Shown here: positions 55,281 through 64,000 of the stretch, piece after piece
How the letters are laid out: every line of letters begins with the position of its first letter
How positions within the stretch are numbered: the stretch's first letter is position 1
Assembly (NCBI GenBank): GCA_032622095.1
Contig: CP136065.1
Location: 68,973,675 to 69,037,674, forward strand
Direction of reading: 5' to 3'
DNA length: 64,000 bases
DNA from: Siphonodentalium dalli
Lineage: Eukaryota; Mollusca; Scaphopoda; Gadilida; Siphonodentaliidae
The notes under the pieces: model-generated
Told to the model about the DNA's origin: nothing
The model's database searches: none
The model's input: the letters and a program-made list of their open reading frames with translations, nothing else
Translations under genes and position numbers: made by a program

Positions 55281-56521
55281 TGGGAGGCCAAATTCACATT
55301 TAATAATGAATTTCGATTAAGCGCAATTGATTGCGCTTACGTGCAATCAATTGCGCTTAAGCGCAAATACCACATATTGTGCTTAAGCGCAATAAGGGCA
55401 TTTACGCTTAAGCGCAATTAATTAACCTACCCATAAACTATTAGCATGACCTGGTGTATCACCTAGCAACACAAGATGAGCATTGGGCTAATTTTGACCT
55501 GTACTCAACAGTCAAACTGTGAGTATGTGTTCAACAAGGAGAATCCCCTAATTACATATTATCAGCATCCCTCTATCCAAAGAATTGATGTCGCCTTCCC
55601 GGAACTCTAGTAATGTTTTGTATGTAATTTTTAATGTATTTTTGCACAGATTTTAGCCTTTACTATGTTAATATCCTATACATGCATGCGGTGTCACTGC
55701 ACGAGGGCTTACTTACCTCATACAGTAATGCTCTATTTAATCGACTTCTTAACCACAGCAGAATTATGGGTAACTTTTCAGGATTTAGTCGAAAATATGC
55801 CTTGTTGCCATTCATCGAAAAGCTCTCGAGAGCTTTCCGATGAATGGCAACAAGCCATATTTCCAACTAAATCCTGAAAAGTTATCCATAATTCTGCTGT
55901 GGTTAAGGAGTCGATTAATTAGAGCATTACTGTATGGTTTACTTATTGACTTAAATCAGGGGGAAAAAACCCTATTTTCATATTATCAGCATCCCTGTCC
56001 AAAAAATGGTGTGTAATTACTGGAGCTTTGGTGCCTCAGTCCTGAAGCTCTAGTTTTTCTTATCAAATCAGCAGCTCTTGCACAAATCTATAGTATTTCC
56101 ATGATCATATAGTGTGAATGTGGTGTCACCGAGGGCTTGCTTCCCTCATATGGTGTGCCTGTATACTCGAAAATTGAAGAAAATCAATGTCGCCCCGACT
56201 AATACAGAAAGTAATGCTATTGCAAGTAGCCCCAACTAATATATACCGAAGATAATATAATGCTATCACGAATCGCTCCAACTAAAACAGAAGGTGATAC
56301 TATTGCGAGTCAGCCATTTTGATAAAGAAGTTGGGCTAGCTCTCTACCCATCCAAACCAATGAAACCAAGAAGTGACATGTCAATAGGAGTTAATGCTAA
56401 GTTATGGAGAAACCTATTTATTCACCAGGGGTGTTTTGTTACATATAACCATGAATTGCGCTTAAGCGCAATTGATTGCGCTTAAGCACAATTAATTATT
56501 AAATGTGAATTTGGCCTCCCA
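55281..56521 (+). mobile_element. Left arm of the large palindrome: element with TGGGAGGCCAAATTCACA ends
   Basis: Starts TGGGAGGCCAAATTCACATT and ends AAATGTGAATTTGGCCTCCC, so it has its own terminal inverted repeats. Both ends carry GCGCTTAAGCGCAATTGATT arrays. It contains a complete mariner-type MITE (55721-55934). A 63-codon frame (56294-56485) recurs on the opposite strand in the right arm but shows no domain and is treated as repeat sequence. Confidence 0.8.
55721..55934. mobile_element. Mariner-type hairpin MITE, copy 2 (most complete)
   Basis: TACAGTAATGCTCTATTTAA ... TTAATTAGAGCATTACTGTA, with arms of about 100 bp meeting at a CTCTCGAGAG centre. It is almost entirely one hairpin. It lies within the left arm of the large palindrome. 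Confidence 0.85.
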
Positions 56522-56712
56522 TACAATGAATGTTTTATCCAATTGATATTTTATGAATACATCTACTCACAAGCCCCTGGAGAAAAATACAATAATACCA
56601 ATATGGACTATACCAGTGACTGGTATACTCACTGTATAGTCTATATTGGTAATTCATTTTTCCCCCCAGGGGCCTGTGTATGTACATGTAGATGTACTGA
56701 TAGATGCTTTGT

Positions 56713-57924
56713 ATGTGAGGCCAAATTCACATTTAATAATTAATTGTGCTTAAGCGCAATTCATGGTTATATGTAACAAAACACCCCTGGTGAATAAATA
56801 GGTTTCTCAATGACTTAGCATTAACTCCTATTGACATGTCACTTCTTGGTTTCATTGGTTTGGATGGGTAGAGAGCTAGCCCAACTTCTTTATCAAAATG
56901 GCTGACTCGCAATAGTATCACCTTCTGTTTTAGTTGGAGCGATTCGTGATAGCATTATATTATCTTCGGTATATATTAGTTGGGGCTACTTGCAATAGCA
57001 TTACTTTCTGTATTAGTTGGGGCGACATTGATTTTCTTCAATTTTCGAGTATACATGCACACCATATGAGGGAAGCAAGCCCTCGGTGACACCACATTCA
57101 CACTATATGATCATGGAAATACTATAGATTTGTGCAAGAGCTGCTGATTTAATAAGAAAAACTAGAGCTTCAGGACTGAGACACCAAAGCTCCAGTAATT
57201 ACACACCATTTTTTGGACAGGGATGCTGATACTATGAAAATAGGGTTTTTTCCCCTGATTTAAGTCAATAAGTAAACCATACAGTAATGCTCTAATTAAA
57301 CAAGCCATATTTCTGACTAAATCCTGAAAAGTTACCCATAATTCTGCTGTGGTTAAGAAGTCGATTAAATAGAGCATTACTGTATGAGGTAAGAAAGCTC
57401 TCATGCAGTGACACCGCATGCATGTATAGGATAAAGGCTAAAAGGATATAAGGCTAAAATCTGTGCAAAAATACATTAAAAACATCATACAAAACATTAC
57501 TAGAGTTCCGGGAAGGCCACATCAATTCTTTGGATAGAGGGATGCTGATAATATGTAATTAGGGGATTCTCCTTGTTGAACACATACTCACAGTTTGACT
57601 GTTGAGTACAGGTCAAAATTAGCCCAATGCTCATATTGTGTTGCTAGGTGATACACCAGGTCATGCAAATAGTTTATGGGTAGGTTAGATAGTAGTCACA
57701 ATTACGCTTAAGCGCAATTAATTACGCTTAAGCGTAAATGCCCTATTTGCGCTTAAGCACAATATGTGGTATTCGCGCTTAAGCACAATATGTGGTATTT
57801 GCGCTTAAGTGCAATTGATTGTGCTTAAGCGAAATTTTTTTCTCTTCAGCGCAATCAATTGCGCTTAAGCGCAATCAATTGCGCTTAAGCGCAATTCATT
57901 ATTAAATGTGAATTTGGCCTCCCA
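56713..57924 (-). mobile_element. Right arm of the large palindrome
   Basis: This is the reverse-complement copy of 55281-56521, with the same TGGGAGGCC-type ends (GTGAGGCCAAATTCACATTT at 56715, AATTTGGCCTCCCA at 57911-57924). The mariner-type MITE here (57280-57384) is internally deleted. The GCGCTTAAGC array at 57695-57900 is longer than on the left. The match to the left arm appears above 90 percent over long stretches by eye. Confidence 0.8.
57280..57384. mobile_element. Mariner-type hairpin MITE, copy 3 (deleted)
   Basis: TACAGTAATGCTCTAATTAA jumps directly to ACAAGCCATATTTCTGACTA and then the intact right arm to ATTACTGTA. Most of the left arm is missing compared with 55721-55934. Confidence 0.8.
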
Positions 57925-58620
57925 TAGCTTTGGGGAAGATATTTTGTGTATAATTGGGTGTCTACTACATGTATGTTACCTAATTGTACATGTAACTGTC
58001 ACTATAAACTGGGCATGAAGATTACAACTTGGGAGACTATTATTATTGCGGCCTCATTGCAAATGGGGGCCTCTTGGACGGTACATGTGTATACTAGTAG
58101 TTCTTCGTTGCAATTTGGATGAAAACAAAAAATCAGTGTCGATACAATTGGAACAATTAAAGGACATTTACTAGTAAAGCAGAAAAATTACTTGGACCAA
58201 TTCCTGAGGTCACATAACCATTAACTCAATCAAGTACAGTGCATTAGTCAGAGTGTTCATTACTAGTACATGTAGTTCGATGGGTTCGATTGTCAGGAAG
58301 TTCAATAGTTTGAGGGTTCAAATGGTCCAAGGTTCAATTGATGGTACATAGGTTTGAAAGAATCGATTGTGTTTTACAACACATTAATTTAGTCAGTTAT
58401 ATACATGTACATGTATGGTAATAGTATTACCCTCATACAAAATAAATTACCCGAGACATAACATACATGTATATTACCCATGAAAATATACACAAATTAA
58501 TGCAATATTTATGCAATTTATAGTTTACGCATACATGTACTGATGCTTTGGGGGAGATAATTAGACCTAACATGACTATCGCTATAAACTGGGCATGAAG
58601 ATTACAAATTTTGAGACAAT
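57925..58620 (+). repeat. Right flank: direct duplication copy and a second short duplication
   Basis: The part at 58060-58470 pairs with 54870-55265. In addition, GCTTTGGGGGA...CTATAAACTGGGCATGAAGA then TTACAA occurs at about 57928-58030 and again at 58552-58607, a direct repeat 600 bp apart. Confidence 0.65.
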
Positions 58621-58982
58621 GTACACTCTATAATAACCAAACACCCAGGTTATCAGACTCTCGGACTAATGCACAGTACTCATGATTTCCGCTTGGATCT
58701 CACATATTTGAAAATAAAAAAAATTGTTAGGTGAATCAGCTACATGTACTTGTACAGGTACATGTACTTGTAAATGAAGTAAATTGAAAACATTGATGCA
58801 CAATTTTCAGGTGGCATGCATGATTCATACCCCTCTGCTAATTTGGTAGTCGGGATTCATTTGCGCAGTTTAACCGGTATTCCGGTATTCAGGATTCAAC
58901 AAAAAGGCTGGTTCGCAGCTTTTCTAGCACAAAATTAATTTTGTTTTACTATTTTCCAGCCCAAATGACATTTATGATGTAA

Positions 58983-59715
58983 TTGTCCCCCGAAAATTTC
59001 AGGGGACTATTAAAATAGCCGGTGTCCGTCCGTCCGTCTGTCCGGAAATGGTTTCCAGATGATAACTTTAGTTTCGCTTATTAGATCAAAAGCAAATTTG
59101 GTATGTGTGATTATCAGACCAAAATAAAGATCAATTTCGAATATGGGTTTGCTCTGCCCATTTTTGCGAGAGTTATGACCTTTTTTTTACTTAGAATTTA
59201 GTAATTTTCTGGTTTCCGGATGATAACTTCAGTTTGTGTGATCATATCTGAAAAAAATGTGGTATGTAAGTTTATCAGACCAAAATACAGGTCAAGTTCG
59301 AATATGGGTGTGCTCCGCCCATTTTTGCAAGAGTTATGGCCCTTTTTTACTTAGAATTTTTTAATTTTCTGGTTTCCGGATGATAACTTCAGTTTGTGTG
59401 ATCATATCTGAACCAAATTTGGTATGTGAGTTTATCAGCCCTATTAACAGGTCAAGTTCGAATATGGGTTTACCCATATTTGCGAGAGTTATGGTCCTTT
59501 TTCGACTTAGAATCGTGTTAATTTCTGGTTTCCGGATCATAATTTTAGTTTGTGTGATCATATCTGAATCAAATTTAGTATGATAGTTTATTATTCACCA
59601 TTTCATGGGACACTGGTTGGATTGTTCTGAAATGTATTATCAGATTTAGGGTCCTTGATATTTTTTTCAGACAAGCTGATGCCCCAATGAAGCCACTTTT
59701 CGGGGGACACTGCGG
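58983..59715. mobile_element. Element with GTCCCCCGAAAA ends and internal 160-bp tandem repeat
   Basis: GTCCCCCGAAAATTTCAGGG near 58986 is answered by CTTTTCGGGGGACACTG near 59696. After a CCGTCCGTCCGTCTGTCCGG entry, a unit of about 160 bp repeats 3.5 times. Its anchors GGTTTCC(A/G)GATGATAACTT lie at about 59049, 59212 and 59371, with the last at 59527. Each has CAAGTTCGAATATGGGT and GCGAGAGTTATG(G/A)CC. Elements with this layout are widespread in invertebrate genomes. The superfamily is not established here. Confidence 0.7.
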
Positions 59716-61129
59716 CCGGACGTCCTTTTATTCAATCTATTATCTATAGGTATGTAGAAGTTATGGATACAACTTCAGCAAATACTAGTACATGTATATG
59801 AAAACTATATTATTAGTGTAATATTAGTTTTCATTCAATATTTCCTTACTTGTAACTGGTACGCATGATTCAACCTTTTACATTAACTGGTATTGGGGCC
59901 AGGGAGGTGGGGTGGTGACACCTTCCATACTGGTGTATTCAATTGTGAGTGGCCTTTATGAGGGTGTTACCCTCCTATCACCCATGAATACTGAATACCA
60001 GTTCACAGTTTTCTCACATTTGCTGAAATAGTATCCAAAACATCAACATATCAAGAGGTATTAGACTGAATTAGATACAAATATATCACTTGGGTCTGTT
60101 GAGGCTGGAAAATACTCAAAATTTGTATAATTTTCTGCTACCGGTATTATATCTGCATACTAGCCTTTTTGCTGAATCATGAATGCCGGTTATATTACCG
60201 TGTGAAATCCTGGTACCAGATAACATTGGGTATGTATATAGCATACCACCTGAAAATGGCCTGAATATCACATGCCAAAGCGGGGTGGGGGTGTGTGTGA
60301 CACCCTCCTTGATCATAGTGTGTATTCTACAGGGTATGTTAACTGTTTCGAGTTGGTGCAATTGATATAAAAAAGGATAAAGATGGTGTGTCTCTTTCCC
60401 AAATGTTCTGCTTACATGTACATTTGGGGGTTTATGAGTCAAATAATAATAGACAACATGTCCTTCTAACACTAAGAAATAATGTGTTCTTATGAACCAG
60501 GACAAAATATGACTATTTCTGGAGCATTACAGCACACTATTACAAATATATATTTGTAAGCAGTGAGATAATGACAGGAAACATGTCCATAGACTAAAAA
60601 ATATTTTTTTGGTGTGTATTTCACATCACAGCTCATGTGTATACTCACATTAGTTTATGTCATTCAAAGGGAGAAACCCATTTAGATAGTTTAAATGAGA
60701 CAAAACTACCTCACTGTAGATGTAGTTGCAAGGTAAAACATGTACATGTATACTGGTAAATGACATTGGAACTAAAATAATTATTTTTGTGTCCACCGGT
60801 ATGTCATGTATCGGTATACATTGCAACTACATGTACATGTAACTTGCCTAACATACCATATACATGTATGCAGAGGGAATTTGCAAGTGTTTTTTAATAA
60901 AAAATTTAACCCAACTCTTGTTGTCAGTAAGTTTTAACCCATGCAGTTTAATGAGTTTATATATTTATGTATTACATGTGTTTCTATACATGCATTTTAT
61001 CTTTAGTTAGTTTGTTGTCCTTGAATAAACTTGTATTGCTGCACAATCAGTTTCCTTAATGTTCTATTATACTAAAACAACTCCATTGATAACAATACCC
61101 CTGCATCCCATCCAAATCTACTTCATTGC
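59716..61129. other. Unassigned sequence
   Basis: GGTATTCAGGATTCAACAAA then AAGGCTGG (58877) and its inverted relative AGCCTTTTTGCTGAATCATG (60163) may be remnants of element ends. No gene is supported. Frequent TACATGTA words end near 60870. Confidence 0.35.
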
Positions 61130-61905
61130 CATCCTCATCATTTCACTTTGGATCCCCACCCAGGTGTACCTTGGTGTTATTCACCCAGGTGTTCCTTGGT
61201 GTTTCCTACCCATGTGTACCTTGGTGTTTCCCACCCAGTTTTACCTTGGTGTTTTCTTACCCAGGTGTACCTTGGTGTTTTCTTACCCAGTTGTACCTTG
61301 GCGTTTTCCTGCCCAGGTGTACCTTGGTGTTTCCTTACCTGGGTGTACCTTGGTGTTTTCTAACCAGGTGCATCTCAGTGGGAAATCCACCTGAGTAAGA
61401 AAACACCAAGGTACACCGGCGTAAGAAAACACCAAGGTACATCTGGGTTGGAAACATCAAGGTACACCTGGGTGGGGAACACCCAGGTAGGAAACATCAG
61501 GGTTCACCTGGGTGAATAACACCAAGGTACACCTGGGTGGGAAACACCCAGGTAGGAAACATCAGGGTACACCTGGGTGAATAACACCATGGTACACCTG
61601 GGTGGGGGAAACACCTGGGTGAATAACACCATGGTACACCTGGGTGGGGGAAACACCCAGGTAGGAAACACCAGGGTACACCTGGGTGGGAAACACCCAG
61701 GTAGGGTACACCTGGGTGTGGTCACCTGGGTAAATACACCCAGGTTTATCCATACCAGGGTTTTTGTCCAGTTTCAGGGGGTAAATCATGGTAAATCCCA
61801 GGTTTCAGGGGGTCTTGATGGTTGGTGGATATCTTGGTAGATAGATTTACCTGGGGTTCGGCCCAAAAAACCTAGGTGGATTTACCCAGGTACATTTTTA
61901 TATGG
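61130..61905. mobile_element. ACCTGGGT-type element with an inverted minisatellite
   Basis: The first half (61160-61375) is an imperfect array of about 26-34 bp: ACCCAGGTGTACCTTGGTGT then TTTCTT. The second half (61395-61735) is the same array in reverse complement (AACACCAAGGTACACCTGGG), so the two halves form a long hairpin around about 61385. The right end, TTTACCCAGGTACATTTTTA then TATGGG, is the inverted match of 46050. The many open frames here (VPWCF-type repeats) are by-products of the array. Confidence 0.8.
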
Positions 61906-63088
61906 GAGACTAATGCCAATGAAGTCGATCCCCCAAATATGGTCATTGGGAACGATCATAACGGCAGAGCCAATGCCGATGTGTATTACCAAATACCTCA
62001 TCTAATATTTATCCCAAAGAGTATATAAGGAACAGCTACACCCCAACACATCATGCTTTTACTGAACTCATTTCATCTTGAGGTTCTGATACCTATCCGA
62101 GCATCACCCTTCATTCGGGTCTTTCATCCCGCGACTTTGTTTGTATACCTTGATTGCTTAGTATCTGCTAATTCATACATTAAAGATTGGTATCCGTATC
62201 TATGTGTCGTCATTACACCACACCTGGTGACAGAAGACGACTGGAAATGGGATTAATATGATATTCACCAGCGTGTTATATGTATACGAATCTCGACAAG
62301 AAGTCAATGACATGACGACAAAAGAAGACTGTAAAGTACACAACGGGATTAAACAAATCAACCTTGGACAATTTGTTGCACGGTACCGGTAGTGAGTGTT
62401 GAGTACCACCGGTACACGGTAATGGGTGGTACTCGATTAGAAGACTATATTCGTGTGTGTAAGCAATGGGTAACTTCATTTAGAAGTTAGTTTATACAGG
62501 GTTAACAAAAACACTTCTGAACCACTGTTGCATGCTTATTGCTAAATAAATGGTTATTGTATCGTCGCATAGTAGTTTCAACTTGCCCCTTCCAAACGGA
62601 TGTCGCAATTTTGAAGAGAATACAAAGCACAACAACTCTCAGAAAAGCACTCAGCACTAATGAAACTAATCAAACAAGGTTCAACATCCATACCAGTATC
62701 ACCAGTATACGTGCGATACAGCTGCTTATGCACAAGTGTGCGTTCTCTAACGCCGCGTGCACACACTCGCACATTTACCCGGCACTCTGTTCAGACATTT
62801 CGAAACAGAAGGCTATATATAATGTGCCAGAGAAAACAAACGGAGAATGATTAGAAAATGCACCTGTACCACAGCTAACTACATGCATGATAAATATAAT
62901 CTACGTATTATAATGTCATGATAGATGCTACCGAAGGTTTCCCATACATAGCATGCAATTATTTACAATAATCAGTCACACATGTATTTGACGGTAAATG
63001 CCAGTAGCACCATTCGTGTCAACATATTTTATTTCAATATAAACATCGTAAAGTGATTGAGACACAAGTTGTTTTCAATTTACAGTAC

Positions 63089-63090
<2 letters not shown>
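61906..63090. other. Unassigned sequence
   Basis: Contains ATACGAATCTCGACAAGAAG near 62284 (partner of 45887) and a GGTACCGG-rich patch at 62380-62415. Frames at 62539-62854 show no domain. Confidence 0.35.
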
Positions 63091-63181
<91 letters not shown>

Positions 63182-63255
63182 CTCGCTATATCTCGCTATA
63201 TCTCTCTCTCTCACTCTCTCTCTCTCGCTATATCTCTCTCTCTTTCTCTCTCTCC
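63091..63255. repeat. Compound CT / TA microsatellite
   Basis: (CT)n to about 63155, then about 12 TA units, then mixed CGCTATAT and CT blocks to 63255. It is the longest simple dinucleotide tract in the window. Confidence 0.97.
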
Positions 63256-64000
63256 ACAATTTGACACACAAGATAGCACATGATAATAATTAAGGATTAA
63301 ACACAAATATGACAACTCATTACTCATATGTATATTATCGAAACATATGCAATTTTAATTTTAATCTTATCATTCATTTATTTCGGGTTGTGGTTCATAT
63401 CAGAGGATGGCGAGCCTTGGTTATTGTGGTGATTTGTGAATTAATCTAATTGTATTTGCAAGCGGATTTAACGAACACCATATATAACATGTGAACATAC
63501 AGCAACTGTACTTCAAATGTCGTTGGCTTTGGTAGAAAATCGACTGCTTAGTGGGCACAATGCGGCCCTTTCTGCCACAGCTGTCACTATATGATATTCC
63601 CTTCAGAAAATATTATTGTTTATAAACCGTGAGTGAATATTAGTTTTCATTTGCTAGTTTTTCGATTTTGTGCAATTTTTGGGTCAATAATACACAAATT
63701 ACGACCTTTTGCATCGCATCCAATCCAGAATAAAAAATCTCAAACCCATGCAGTGTGTGCCAAAGGTTGATTTACACATAGGACATGATTTTCTCGAGGG
63801 CTCGAAATTGCAGGGTGTCTCAAAAACTAGAGGCTTTCTGAGAATCTCGTACTGGCCTAGGGATGATGCCTTTCATATTCTGCCACCATATTGTTTTCTA
63901 TAATCAGGTCCGGCACATCCTGAATTGAACTATTATAAGTAAATATGAATATCTTCATTTTGCGAATTCCACACAAGAGGCATAATGCAACAACGTAATT
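63256..64000. other. Unassigned sequence to window end
   Basis: No gene or repeat recognised. A 64-codon frame at 63709-63903 has no known domain. Confidence 0.3.

Noticed and set aside
56294-56921. Duplicate 63-codon frame in both palindrome arms as a conserved gene
   Set aside because: The conservation is explained by the inverted duplication of DNA. No domain, and the frame ends in the GCGCTTAAGC array.
55281-57924. Palindrome as a missed-adapter sequencing artefact
   Set aside because: The arms differ by many point changes and by indels of more than 100 bp, which a single-molecule artefact would not produce. Read-level confirmation is still worthwhile.
61059-61840. Overlapping frames with VPWCF and TQVYPG repeats on both strands
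   Set aside because: They follow the inverted ACCTGGGT minisatellite. No independent coding evidence.
63053-63293. Leucine/serine and arginine/glutamate repeat frames
   Set aside because: CT/TA microsatellite translations.

Overview
This window looks like a piece of an animal nuclear genome, most likely a marine lophotrochozoan and probably a bivalve mollusc. The taxonomic call is inference. It rests on AT-rich, gene-poor DNA with no operons, a spliced gene, tRNA-headed SINEs (one with an AATC tail), a degraded non-LTR retrotransposon, many MITE-like elements, TACATGTA-rich DNA, and a cGAS-like receptor (Mab-21 fold) gene of a kind known to be expanded in bivalves. Almost all open reading frames in the window are chance frames or frames inside tandem repeats.

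The one confidently recognised gene is on the minus strand at about 21.55-22.53 kb. It is the nucleotidyltransferase and Mab-21 core of a cGAS-like receptor. A canonical splice acceptor opens the exon, one frameshift interrupts the core, and the stop codon lies in the end of an abutting interspersed repeat. A short orphan frame at 687-899 is the only other weak coding candidate.

Layout. 0-9 kb: two copies of one SINE-like family, a hAT remnant with an 8-bp target-site duplication and a broken BED zinc finger, a short retrotransposon 3' end inserted into a local tandem duplication, several inverted-repeat elements, and a full SINE with a 10-bp target-site duplication. 9-21 kb: an imperfect GAT repeat, then mostly unrecognised sequence with scattered dispersed repeats and one strong hairpin. 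21-26 kb: the receptor gene, a minus-strand SINE head, and two adjacent degenerate tandem families. 27-30.5 kb: a LINE reverse-transcriptase tail split by a 1.8-kb element with a 3-bp target-site duplication, then a 625-bp element with ~115-bp terminal inverted repeats and an 8-bp target-site duplication. 31.7-37.2 kb: dispersed repeats, a 37-bp minisatellite, and a ~575-bp tandem family. 38.6-44 kb: a compound foldback element, and a second copy of the 1.8-kb element family carrying a nested GGTTCT-rich element. 46.4-49.05 kb: a 45-bp satellite of ~58 units. 49-62 kb: a TACATGTA-rich domain with small MITEs and a 2.65-kb near-spacerless palindrome at 55.28-57.92 kb, then a tandem-bearing element with GTCCCCCG ends and an inverted minisatellite. 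63.1-63.26 kb: CT/TA microsatellite.

No operon, CRISPR array, rRNA or convincing tRNA gene was found. The strongest stories are the innate-immunity receptor ending in repeat-derived sequence, the nested insertions whose order can be read from target-site duplications, and the large palindrome. All coordinates of repeat boundaries come from reading by eye and may be off by a few bases to a few tens of bases.
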